A DNA stretch of 50,921 nucleotides from Ruminococcus sp. Lineage in GTDB: Bacteria; Bacillota; Clostridia; Oscillospirales; Ruminococcaceae. Location: positions 1 through 50,921 of the forward strand of contig JAGAMB010000009.1 of assembly GCA_017624895.1 (NCBI GenBank). The letters run 5' to 3'. The position numbers and the translations under genes are program-made. Below, one piece after another: positions 1 through 8,907 of the stretch. Positions within the stretch are counted from its first letter, which is position 1. Every line of letters begins with the position of its first letter. A model generated the notes under the pieces. The model saw nothing but the letters and a program-made list of their open reading frames with translations. It ran no database searches and was not told the DNA's origin.

Positions 1-3000
1 ACCATCAGTCATTGATTTAACGCTTGTTACATTTCCGTTTTCATCAACTTCAAATTTAAACTCAGAAACTACTGTATATCCATCGGGAGCTGTTGTTTCC
101 TTAAGAATATATGTACCCTTCTTAAGTCCTGCGATTTTCTCGTCGCCGTTAAACTTAACAGATTTGTCTTCCTCGCTAAGTGCCTCGTCATTGCCGATCT
201 TTACTCCGCCAAGATTCTGCGTGGTTTCATCGGCTACTCTAAGCTCGAATTCTGCACCGTCAAGAGCTGTAGTGCCTGAGATGTCATACTTTTTGATTGT
301 AATAGGCTTAATTTCCTTGTCAGACACAGATACTGAAGAAGCAAGTATTTTCACTTCATCTGTTGTGATACGATGACCAGGAATTATTACACCGTTTTCG
401 ATTGTAAACTCAACAGGAACAGAAAGAATTGCATATCCTTCCGGTGCTGATACTTCTTTAAGTACACAGTCTCCACTCACATCAGTAATAATAAAGTCTG
501 TACCGTTTGTCTTCCATGTAATAACGTTGCCCTCAATGAAGTATTCACCCTCATTAAGATCTTCCGCTGTGGGATTTTCCACATTTTCTAAATAAGAATA
601 GTTAGATGAAGGTGCATCACCGACTTCAGCTGTAAGCTCCATTACCGCGCCTGCAAGTGCATCGCCTGAATCGCTCCATTTGCTGAATGAAATCATTGAT
701 ACCTTTGTAATGCTGTTCTGAATAGATGCTGTACCATCAGGCTGTGTAGAGCTGATAACTATTCCGCTGTCAGTATCATAATTTACTACTGCTGAATAAC
801 TCTTCTCAGCGTCGCCTATATTAACAGATACTGTTTCTCCCTTCATTACAGGATTATCACCTGCAACCTCAAACACATAATATGTCTGTGGTGTTACATT
901 GCCCACCTCAATTTCAGGAAGATCAAAGGTAATTTCCTTACTATATGTTTTGTTACCTGCAATACCTGTAAATTCAACAGTCTTTCTGGTTCCGGGAACC
1001 TCATTATAGTATACAACATTCTCGCCGTCTTCTTCAACTACTTCTTTTGTATAAACGGCAAATTCCATACTAGAAGTATCACCTGTCGGTGCTTCTGTAT
1101 CAGGATATCCGTCTATTGTAAGATACTTTGTAACTTTGAGTGTCGGCTTGATTGGTTCAGGCACCTCAACTGTATTAACAATCTTGAACTTTCCGTTGTT
1201 TTCCGTTGTTGTAAGTGACTGCGGAACGTAGTAGACCTTGTAATCTGCCTCATCCGTAGTTGATACATCACGGATTTCAACACCGTCTGGGTACTGAACT
1301 GTATATCCGTCATTTTCGCAATTATGTTCAATAATGTTGTTTTCGGCGTTGATTTCGAAGATGTAATATTCGCCCTCGCTGCCAACCTCGATAGTTTTCT
1401 TCTCGCCGCCTCTGATTTCAGTTTCTGTGCCTTCAATCATTGTGAAGTTTCCAATATTGCTGGCATCAGCGTCATCAGAATTAAGACGGAATAATGCAAA
1501 TTTGAATGTTTTATCGTCCGTACCGTCATATTCCTTTGATACCTCAATGGTATATTTAACCTGTTCTGTATTAACGATTGAACATTCTGCCATTTCGTCC
1601 TTTTCAACAGTAATTACACCGTCATTTACTGTATCACATATTGTTCCGTTCTTTGCTGTATAAGTGTAAGTAAAGCCGTTTCCTGATTCAGTAATATTTG
1701 ATACAGGATTACCTGCTGCATCTGTTTCAAGAACGTAATACTCAACACCGTCAACTGTTGTAGGAACGTTGTCAAATGTGAAAGTTTCTGTAACTTCCTC
1801 GCCACCAAGTTTACCCTGAATTTCCAGAGCCTTTATATCAGCATAAGGTGACTTAACGAAGTTATCTCCCTCCTTTGTAAATAATCCAAAGTAGAAAGTA
1901 TCCTTTGTACCATCGAGAGCAGGAATAAATGTCTTGCTGACTTCAATACCGCCCACCAATGTCTCATTGGATATTACAATTGTCTTTTCTGTGGTTTCTT
2001 CAGTAATTACATTATCAAGACCATCAAGAGATGAACCGTCAAAGCCTTCATTAGAAGTGCCATATCTGATAGTCTGACCGATACCTGTTGTAATTATCTC
2101 ACCGCTTGCATTGACTTCAAAGAGATAAAGTGTTTCCGGAATAACAAGGTTATTAAATTCAACAGTTTTTTCCTCTCCTCGTGTCATTGTAATTGACTTT
2201 GCATCGCCAAGCATTGAGAACTTCTTGTCGCCAACTGTCTGCGTTCCTTCTGCATCCTCTTTAAAGAGTGCAAAATAGAAAGTATTGGGCGCGTCAGTAT
2301 TTGAATCATAAGACTTTTCAACTGTTACCTTTGCATCTGCTCCCTTTACCCATACACCAACCATAGCAGGCTCTGAAATCATTACATCATCAGGGCCAAG
2401 ACCGGTTTTAGGATTGGAAGATTTATAAGCATATGCAAAGCTGTTCCATGCAATATTTTCCTCACCTGTCTTATCAACAGCTGCGGGAACTGTTCCGTAA
2501 AATTCAACCTGAGCTGTTCCGCCTGCGGGAATATCATTGCCATTAAGGAACTCGATACGGAAATTCTTCATACTGCTATTGTATGAATCCTGCCATACCA
2601 TTACATCATCTTCGCCAACCCAGTCTCTGTCAAATTCTGTGAGAACTGCATCGCTGTCAGAGTAAGTAATTCTGTAATTTGAAGAATCAATAGCTGTTCC
2701 GTTGATCTTTACAACAAATCCCTTTTCAGTATTAAGTGTTACAGGGAATGCCGAGCCTCTTGGATAACCTGATACAAGACCATTGTCTCCAACAAAAGGC
2801 AGACGGTCAATGATAACAAAGTTTTCAAGAGAATTATGATAGCCGTTTTCAGTATCTGCTACAGCATTATTCTTGACATTGAGTGTATAATGAACATCCT
2901 TTGTCTGGAGTCCCTGTACATAGTTTATTGAAAATTCATTCGAACCTTCAAAAGGATTTGTAAATACATTATTATGCTTTATAAGGTCACCGAAACCGCT

Positions 3001-6000
3001 TGTATCATGAGGTACTCCTGCATCGTTTTCGGTTTCAAAGTGGATAGACTTGTATGACTCTGTCTGCAGTCCGCCTATCTGATGCATAGCGCTTGCAAAG
3101 AGTTTTTTGTCACCCTTATAAGTACCCTTTACAACATTGCTTTTAGCGAAATTCTGGTTAAATTCAACAGTTGCGCTGTTTCTTGAAAGAGACGCTCTCT
3201 GTATAACCTCAGTATCGCCTGTTGTATCCGGAGCTGTTGCAAATGTAAGTTTGAGATACTGATTTGCTTCAAGCTCAGTATAGATACCGCTATCGGTGAA
3301 ATCAAATACAAGATTTCCGCTTATAGGAGAGCTAACTGCCGCACCATTAATAGTAGGAGTTATGAAACCACCCTTTACATATGTGTCTGTCCACTGTCCT
3401 TTAGTGTAAATCTCATACTTTGCACCTAAATCAGCTGGATTTTCTGCATTTCCGCAGTAGACATACTTGCTGTCGATTACATCTGTGATTTTGAAGCCCT
3501 TAATGGTTGACGCTGCCTTTTCGCCACTTGCACCATACGCATCAGAACCGTCGCCATTGTATACTGTTACCGTCCAGTTTGTACCCTCAGCAGATTCAAA
3601 ATCGGAAATCCAAACTGATTCAGCTGTTGCGCCTGATTTTGAAACACCGGGAGCTATCTGTTCGCTGCGAAGAACAAGATTAGCTGTATCTTCATTTGTC
3701 TTTGCAACTAACTCCTGATTTCCTGTACCGTAATTCTTATACATATCAACAGATGCTGTATTTGAGAATTTTTCATCAAGTACCTGTGTAGCTTCAACCT
3801 TAGAAGCAATCTCCATTGACTTGTTTGTGGTAAGCTTTGCAGTATATATAATGATAATACCACGGTTATCTGCAACATAAGTTACTTCCGTATTTATTAC
3901 CTTGAATGTAACAGAACCATCTGGATTTGAAATTACCTCCAGATTTTCATCAGATATTTTATTAGTGTTGCTTTGATCGTAAGTTATTACAATGTTATCA
4001 TTTTCAGGACTCGTCTGCGTTGCAATATATGCTGAAACGGAACCTTCAACCAATTCCATGCCATTGGGCAGTTTATCATTGATAACATAAGTTATATCAT
4101 CTGTAAATGTGATACCGTCTCTTGCGGCATTATTTACAGCAATATAAAATTTTATCTCGGTTTCGCTGAGATTTTGCTCCAATGTGTTCAAATCAAGAGG
4201 AACACTTTCAGAATAATTCTGTACACCGTTAATTGAATTTAAATTACCGTTATTAAAACTTGAACTTGACGCAAGTACTCGTTTTTTAAGAGTAGGAGAA
4301 GCGTTTCTGTAAGCAATAGAATCTGTATAAATAGATTTATTGCTCTTTAAATTCTCTATTGTATTACTATAGTCAACATAAACTGTATTTGTACCTGTTG
4401 TAAAAGGATTAGCTCTTGGTCCGTCGTCGCTTATCTTGACCTGATAACTGAGAATAAGCTTTTCTCCTTTTTTAAGAATTGTACCCTCACCAGCATTCAG
4501 AGCAAGTGTAAACCAGCTATCTTCATTCAAACTTATAATGTAATCTAACCTTGTGTCACCGGTTTTTATTACATCACCTGACTTGAGAACAGAACCCTCA
4601 GGAGCTTCAACAACTGTAACAAAGAAATCTGTATCATTCTGATATCTGCCTTGAGCTGCTCCTAATACATCGTAAATATTCAGAACATTCCAGTCAACTT
4701 TGGAACTATTTGTAATTTCCACATAGTTTGTAATAGCATCGCCCTTACTGATAATCTTTTCTTCCTTATCAATAATACCGGGTTCAAGTATACTTGGAAT
4801 TTCTGTAAGGCTGCCGTCTACTTTTGCAAACTTATCTACCTTAACAGCAGACTTGTCTACAAGCTTTGTATCAGCCTTGCCTTCCTTTGTCTGTCCCTGA
4901 ACTTCCACCACCGCATTATTTGTTATAAGCTCAATGGCAGGAGTTACTGACACAACACTTCCAAGATCATATTTTATTTCAAGTGTTGGATTATTTACAG
5001 CGCCGCTGTAACGGTATGTAAGAACATTGCCGTTGAGCGTATATGTGCTGTCAGTAAGATTTGTACCCTTTTCAAGAGTTATACTATCTGTACCGTTGAT
5101 AAATGTTACACTTGATATATTCCAACTGCCTGCCGGTACATTTTCAGGGAAAGTATCGGTAAATGTTATTGGAAATACAACATTGCCGTTCTGCAATGTG
5201 TTTATTCCTGAATAATTAAGCGTATAGGTAAGTGTTTCGCCGTTAATATCAGCGTTTTTCTTATCAACAGTTTTACTGAAATTACCGATATTGAATTTCT
5301 CTGCACTTATTGTTGCGCTTACAGAATTTGTACCGCTATAGCCATCATAACCATATGAAGCTGTATTCACAATAGAATCATTTGCATCTGTTGAAATAGA
5401 ACCTGCGATAACGATTTTTACTGTTTCGCCTGCTTTGAGTGTTCCTACTTCAATATCTTTTGTACCATCCCATGCAACAGCATCACTATCTCCTATTTTA
5501 TAGGAAGTATATGTGACATTTGTAATAGCGTCATCTTTTACAAATACCCCTTCTGCATCAAGTGTACCGTTATTTGTAAGAATGATCTCAAACAGATCCT
5601 GATTTTCTGCTCCTACTGTTGTTGAGTAAGACTTAAGAATAGCATTCTTATTAATACCGATATCAACACTGCCGGGCTTTACTGTCAGATATCCTTCAGC
5701 TTTAGCATTTGAACTTCCAAAGTTCATATCAGCTGTATTACTCAAAGTAGTTTCCTTGCCATCAACGATCATGCCTGCCATTTCAGCATCTGTAAATGTC
5801 TTTGAAACCGTTATCTGTACAGACTTTCCGGGTTCAAGCCTGCTGATTTTCCAGCCATCAATTTCTTTGGTCACACCACTATCTGAAGCTTCAAATACCC
5901 AATCCGCAGCCTTGGCATCCTTTACTATGATATTCTCAGCTGCTGCTTCACCGCTGTTTCTAACGGTAATATAATATATCATTTTTACCTCGTCAGCCTT

Positions 6001-8007
6001 GCCGATCTGGTATGTTGTTTCATAATTACCGTTTACAAGATATGTACCTCTTTTGCTGAATGAAACATCAGGTAAAGCCTCATCAACTAAGATCTTTGAT
6101 ACAGCTGTATCGCTGATATTTTCATTGCAGCCGGCAGTTGCATTATTTGCGAACTCGCCTGACTGTGAGGCATTGATCATTGCTGTAAGATCAATTGTTA
6201 TAAACTCGCCTACACCAAGATTCACACCTGCAGGGATAAGAGATGCTCCTACAGCTGTAAGCTCAGTTACAGCGATAGCTCCGCTTTCCTTACCGTTGCT
6301 GTGTGTCCATGATGCAGAACTAATTGCGCAGCTTCCTGCGAAATCGCTGAGTGCATCCGTTACAGTAACTCCGGTAAGTGGCTGCGTACCGCTGTTGGTT
6401 ACTACAATACGATACTTGACCTCTGTATCGTTACCCATAAGAATACGGGATATATTTGAGGTCTTTGTTACAGAAATACCTGCTGAAAGCTTCTTTACTG
6501 TAATAGTTTCATCAGATGAACTATTATAATTGTTTTCAACAGTATTTTTGAGATAAAGCACATCTGAACCGGGTTCATCAACTGTAAAGCTTACGAGAGC
6601 ATATGCTTCCTTGCCGGCTCCGATATTATCAGGACAGCTGATTTCAATAGTCTTACCGGCTTCATCGTGTGTTATTGCCGCGTCGATCTTTTCATTATTA
6701 ACAAATACCTCAGCAGACTCGTATGTAAGACCTGCGGGATATGTGTCAGTCATAATGAGCTTACCGGCCTTACCGCCGACATTTTTTGATGTAAGACGGA
6801 AAACGACCTTATTGCCTACTACAAAATAGCTCTTTGTAGCATAGGTATCTGATACGCAAAGTGACGTTTCAAGACTCTTATCCATATCAAATTTGGCAGG
6901 ATTACTCTTGACAGCCAGAGAAACATCTGCATCGCCAAGATTATGTTCATAACCGCTGCTGCCATATGTCTTTGCTGCAACATTGAGCATATTGCTCAGA
7001 CTGCCTGTGGTAAAGTCATCTGAAAGTTCAATGCAATTCAGATTGAGCTTTGCGATTTTATCAAATGCCTGCATTTCTGCATATGGCTTTCCATCCTTGA
7101 TATAATCAGAATTAACACTCCAAGTAATCTTTGCTTTATTGCTGCCTTCCAGCTCTACATTATTAATAGTAACTCCGTCAACTGAAAAAGCCGCCTTTAC
7201 ATCTTCTGCACTTTTGAAAGTCATACCTTCTGAAAGTGTAATAGTATCAGTAAACTGCAAGCCTGTTGCCCAGACTACACCCGTATCAGATGAGGTATAG
7301 CTCGGTGCGGCATAAAGCTTGAAATCAACACTGCCATTGCCAAACGAATCGGTTGATATCTCTGTAACTGTTGCAGTCTTGTCATCAACCCAACTGAATT
7401 TGGCATTAGCTTTTATACTTCCTGATACAGAAGCATTACTAAATGTATCAACAAGCTTAACTGTTGATGTATGTCCATCTTCAGTTATACCGTTTGCAAA
7501 TTTAGCATTCAGCTGAATAGTCTGTGTTGAACCATTTCTGATGCTGAATTCAATATAACGCTTTCCGCTTGCCTTATCATACACAAGCTTATAACCGTTA
7601 TATTTTGCACCATTGAAGAAACCATCATCCTTGAAATTCGTCAGAAGCAGATTGCCGTCTGTGATCTCTATACGATATTTCGATGTTGGTCCGAACTGGT
7701 GAACGTTATTTCCGCTGATTGTAATGACCAGCTTGAAAGTTTCACCTGAGTCCACTTCGCCAATTACTTTGTTGGTTGCCGCATCCTTGAATTTTACAGA
7801 AGCATTCGTCAGAACGTTAGGTCCGCCCCAACCGAAGCCAAAACCTGGTCCAAAGCCCATTCCAAAGCCAAAACCAAATCCGGGACCGAATGCTGCTGCT
7901 TCAAGAAGCGATGCCGGCATACACATAACCGCAACCAGCATTGCAAGAAATGCACTTGCTATACGTTTGAGTATGCTTTTCTTCTTTACTGTTTTCGTAT
8001 TGCTCAT
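1..8007 (-). CDS. Giant secreted surface protein with DUF11-like and Cna-B/SpaA-type repeats (C-terminus beyond window)
   Basis: The frame is open from ATG at 8007 to base 1, giving 2669 residues with the end outside the window. Residues 1-38 are a signal peptide (Lys/Arg-rich start, hydrophobic core AFLAMLVAVMCM). A Phe/Gly-rich stretch follows (40-63). From about 370 to 1650 there are repeated DUF11-like units with phrases such as VTNSGTQPLTGVTVTD and ILTNNGTLDAEGVFVKD. From about 1890 there are roughly six Cna-B/SpaA-type domains beginning with strands like IEVSKTF, LKVTKYL and ITIKKYD; the last ones end in the E-box forms LKEVSAPEGY and LKETTAPDGY. In this family the Lys and Glu of these motifs form intramolecular isopeptide bonds that stiffen cell-wall adhesins and pilins. 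An adhesin or fibre role at the cell surface is inferred. The anchor (LPXTG, dockerin or other) is not visible. An AGGAGG lies 27 bases upstream of the ATG, which is unusually far; no nearer in-frame start exists. Confidence 0.85.
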   Translation of the reverse strand, partial: MSNTKTVKKKSILKRIASAFLAMLVAVMCMPASLLEAAAFGPGFGFGFGMGFGPGFGFGWGGPNVLTNASVKFKDAATNKVIGEVDSGETFKLVITISGNNVHQFGPTSKYRIEITDGNLLLTNFKDDGFFNGAKYNGYKLVYDKASGKRYIEFSIRNGSTQTIQLNAKFANGITEDGHTSTVKLVDTFSNASVSGSIKANAKFSWVDDKTATVTEISTDSFGNGSVDFKLYAAPSYTSSDTGVVWATGLQFTDTITLSEGMTFKSAEDVKAAFSVDGVTINNVELEGSNKAKITWSVNSDYIKDGKPYAEMQAFDKIAKLNLNCIELSDDFTTGSLSNMLNVAAKTYGSSGYEHNLGDADVSLAVKSNPAKFDMDKSLETSLCVSDTYATKSYFVVGNKVVFRLTSKNVGGKAGKLIMTDTYPAGLTYESAEVFVNNEKIDAAITHDEAGKTIEISCPDNIGAGKEAYALVSFTVDEPGSDVLYLKNTVENNYNSSSDETITVKKLSAGISVTKTSNISRILMGNDTEVKYRIVVTNSGTQPLTGVTVTDALSDFAGSCAISSASWTHSNGKESGAIAVTELTAVGASLIPAGVNLGVGEFITIDLTAMINASQSGEFANNATAGCNENISDTAVSKILVDEALPDVSFSKRGTYLVNGNYETTYQIGKADEVKMIYYITVRNSGEAAAENIIVKDAKAADWVFEASDSGVTKEIDGWKISRLEPGKSVQITVSKTFTDAEMAGMIVDGKETTLSNTADMNFGSSNAKAEGYLTVKPGSVDIGINKNAILKSYSTTVGAENQDLFEIILTNNGTLDAEGVFVKDDAITNVTYTSYKIGDSDAVAWDGTKDIEVGTLKAGETVKIVIAGSISTDANDSIVNTASYGYDGYSGTNSVSATISAEKFNIGNFSKTVDKKNADINGETLTYTLNYSGINTLQNGNVVFPITFTDTFPENVPAGSWNISSVTFINGTDSITLEKGTNLTDSTYTLNGNVLTYRYSGAVNNPTLEIKYDLGSVVSVTPAIELITNNAVVEVQGQTKEGKADTKLVDKSAVKVDKFAKVDGSLTEIPSILEPGIIDKEEKIISKGDAITNYVEITNSSKVDWNVLNIYDVLGAAQGRYQNDTDFFVTVVEAPEGSVLKSGDVIKTGDTRLDYIISLNEDSWFTLALNAGEGTILKKGEKLILSYQVKISDDGPRANPFTTGTNTVYVDYSNTIENLKSNKSIYTDSIAYRNASPTLKKRVLASSSSFNNGNLNSINGVQNYSESVPLDLNTLEQNLSETEIKFYIAVNNAARDGITFTDDITYVINDKLPNGMELVEGSVSAYIATQTSPENDNIVITYDQSNTNKISDENLEVISNPDGSVTFKVINTEVTYVADNRGIIIIYTAKLTTNKSMEIASKVEATQVLDEKFSNTASVDMYKNYGTGNQELVAKTNEDTANLVLRSEQIAPGVSKSGATAESVWISDFESAEGTNWTVTVYNGDGSDAYGASGEKAASTIKGFKITDVIDSKYVYCGNAENPADLGAKYEIYTKGQWTDTYVKGGFITPTINGAAVSSPISGNLVFDFTDSGIYTELEANQYLKLTFATAPDTTGDTEVIQRASLSRNSATVEFNQNFAKSNVVKGTYKGDKKLFASAMHQIGGLQTESYKSIHFETENDAGVPHDTSGFGDLIKHNNVFTNPFEGSNEFSINYVQGLQTKDVHYTLNVKNNAVADTENGYHNSLENFVIIDRLPFVGDNGLVSGYPRGSAFPVTLNTEKGFVVKINGTAIDSSNYRITYSDSDAVLTEFDRDWVGEDDVMVWQDSYNSSMKNFRIEFLNGNDIPAGGTAQVEFYGTVPAAVDKTGEENIAWNSFAYAYKSSNPKTGLGPDDVMISEPAMVGVWVKGADAKVTVEKSYDSNTDAPNTFYFALFKEDAEGTQTVGDKKFSMLGDAKSITMTRGEEKTVEFNNLVIPETLYLFEVNASGEIITTGIGQTIRYGTSNEGFDGSSLDGLDNVITEETTEKTIVISNETLVGGIEVSKTFIPALDGTKDTFYFGLFTKEGDNFVKSPYADIKALEIQGKLGGEEVTETFTFDNVPTTVDGVEYYVLETDAAGNPVSNITESGNGFTYTYTAKNGTICDTVNDGVITVEKDEMAECSIVNTEQVKYTIEVSKEYDGTDDKTFKFALFRLNSDDADASNIGNFTMIEGTETEIRGGEKKTIEVGSEGEYYIFEINAENNIIEHNCENDGYTVQYPDGVEIRDVSTTDEADYKVYYVPQSLTTTENNGKFKIVNTVEVPEPIKPTLKVTKYLTIDGYPDTEAPTGDTSSMEFAVYTKEVVEEDGENVVYYNEVPGTRKTVEFTGIAGNKTYSKEITFDLPEIEVGNVTPQTYYVFEVAGDNPVMKGETVSVNIGDAEKSYSAVVNYDTDSGIVISSTQPDGTASIQNSITKVSMISFSKWSDSGDALAGAVMELTAEVGDAPSSNYSYLENVENPTAEDLNEGEYFIEGNVITWKTNGTDFIITDVSGDCVLKEVSAPEGYAILSVPVEFTIENGVIIPGHRITTDEVKILASSVSVSDKEIKPITIKKYDISGTTALDGAEFELRVADETTQNLGGVKIGNDEALSEEDKSVKFNGDEKIAGLKKGTYILKETTAPDGYTVVSEFKFEVDENGNVTSVKSMTDG
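7819..7890 (-). repeat. Phe/Gly-rich low-complexity segment after the signal peptide
   Basis: Residues 40-63 of the giant surface protein are almost only Phe, Gly, Pro, Met and Trp, in FGPGFGFGFG-like order. The segment lies directly behind the signal peptide, so it would be the extreme N-terminus of the mature protein. Confidence 0.9.
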
Positions 8008-8168
8008 ACTTTCGCCGTGTGCCGTCGGCTTTTCCCTCCTTTTTAATGTGGCACTGTTAATGTTGTTTAATGACAAATTCCTCAAATCACCCTTTCATTA
8101 AAAAAATTAGATTATTATTATAATCTTCGCAAATTATGTAATTTTTTTAATCGCAATAATACAACTTT

Positions 8169-8197
8169 ATTATACCACAATAAATACAAATAGTCAA
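8169..8197 (-). promoter_or_regulatory. Promoter of the giant surface protein gene
   Basis: On the minus strand, TTGACT (8197-8192) is followed by a 17-base spacer and TATAAT (8174-8169) preceded by TGG, an extended -10. It predicts a 5' leader of about 155 bases. The leader holds an AT-only hairpin near 8111-8128. Confidence 0.8.
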
Positions 8198-8394
8198 TAG
8201 TATGTATTCTTTTTGTTAAACTTAGATAATTAGCGAGACCATTTATAGACACATATAACAAACACTCTAATTCATACCGACTCCTGATGCTGTTGCTCCA
8301 CCAATTAAACCTTGCCAAAAGGAGATATATAAAGGCAGAAAAACGCAGAATGCTGTAGCATTTCAAGTATTTTACGGCAAGGCTCAGTTAATAA
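8198..8394. other. Intergenic stretch without recognisable genes
   Basis: Between the promoter of the giant gene and the inverted-repeat element no ORF with a ribosome site, no RNA gene and no strong terminator is seen. Short ORFs here lack support. The right part (about 8290-8390) is less AT-rich and might be a remnant, but nothing was recognised. Confidence 0.5.
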
Positions 8395-8552
8395 GGGCAT
8401 CTCTAAAAACCCGTTTGATTAAAGAAAAAACAGATAGGTGCGGCAGATGCAAGGAAACCTTCCGAAGGCGTGCTGCCGCACTCCGAGGTAGGTTGACGAA
8501 GCAGATGTCGTGCATAGCTATTTTTTCTCAAAAGGGGTTTTTAGAGATGCCC
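8395..8552. mobile_element. MITE-like inverted-repeat element, copy 1
   Basis: The 158-bp element begins GGGCATCTCTAAAAACCC and ends GGGGTTTTTAGAGATGCCC, near-perfect terminal inverted repeats. It is flanked on both sides by ATAA, a possible 4-bp target duplication. Internally GTGCGGCAG pairs with CTGCCGCAC, and CCTTCCGAAGG is self-complementary, so the transcript could fold strongly. A second copy, about 85-90% alike by eye, lies at 10074-10231. It has no transposase, so it would need one supplied in trans. A structured RNA gene is the alternative reading. Confidence 0.75.
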
Positions 8553-8586
8553 ATAATATCTAAAAAGATGGAATCCGCATATTATA

Positions 8587-8618
8587 TAGCAAACGACAAA
8601 ATCTTTTGGCGTTTGCTA
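8587..8618 (+). promoter_or_regulatory. Hairpin in the leader of the DUF3343 gene
   Basis: TAGCAAACG (8587-8595) and CGTTTGCTA (8610-8618) form a perfect 9-bp stem with a 14-base loop. A second complementary pair (TCCGCA / TGCGGA) follows before the start at 8704. No T-run follows, so it is not a typical terminator. Its function is unknown. Confidence 0.5.
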
Positions 8619-8703
8619 TTTGCCGATCCGCACGGAGCAAACTTTATTTGCGGATGTGCGAGGCACTTTAAATCATTAATTATAATCAAAAGGACTGATT
8701 TGT

Positions 8704-8907
8704 ATGAAATATATATTTAAAATGCCATCGTATACCTATGCACAAAAAGCGGTAAGACTTCTTGTTTCATTCGGATATAAATGTGAACTGAAACGCCGTG
8801 AGGGTGACTGCGGTTACGACTTATTCACCGATAAAAATCCGGATATTCCAAAGCTCCTCAACAAGTATAATATACCCTATACCTTGCAAGAGGAGGAATA
8901 TAATTGA
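8704..8907 (+). CDS. DUF3343 family protein (putative Se/S carrier-like)
   Basis: This 67-residue protein has the compact DUF3343 pattern: a short beta-alpha fold that begins with a statement of a small hydrophobic strand, then GYKCELKRREGDCGYDL with two cysteines, and a Pro/Leu-rich tail. The family is annotated as putative selenium/sulfur carrier-like and often neighbours cysteine desulfurase-like genes, as here. The start has AAAAGGA upstream. Its stop overlaps the next gene's TTG start by three bases (sequence TTGA), so the two are translationally coupled. A role in handing sulfur or selenium from the downstream desulfurase is inference from family and context. Confidence 0.75.
   Translation: MKYIFKMPSYTYAQKAVRLLVSFGYKCELKRREGDCGYDLFTDKNPDIPKLLNKYNIPYTLQEEEYN

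Noticed and set aside
164..8101. Many short plus-strand ORFs opposite the giant gene
   Set aside because: They are all in the antisense frames of one continuous 2669-codon frame and show no start signals.
8118..8366. A possible 82-residue minus-strand gene upstream of the giant protein
   Set aside because: It overlaps the consensus promoter of the giant gene and has no ribosome site or recognisable protein features.
8415..8720. ORFs MIKEKTDRCG... in both inverted-repeat elements (8415 and 10094), with a CxxC pair
   Set aside because: They begin inside the repeat, lack ribosome sites, and the two copies read into different sequence at their ends. One CxxC pair is not enough for a zinc domain. 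The nucleotide repeat explains the similarity.
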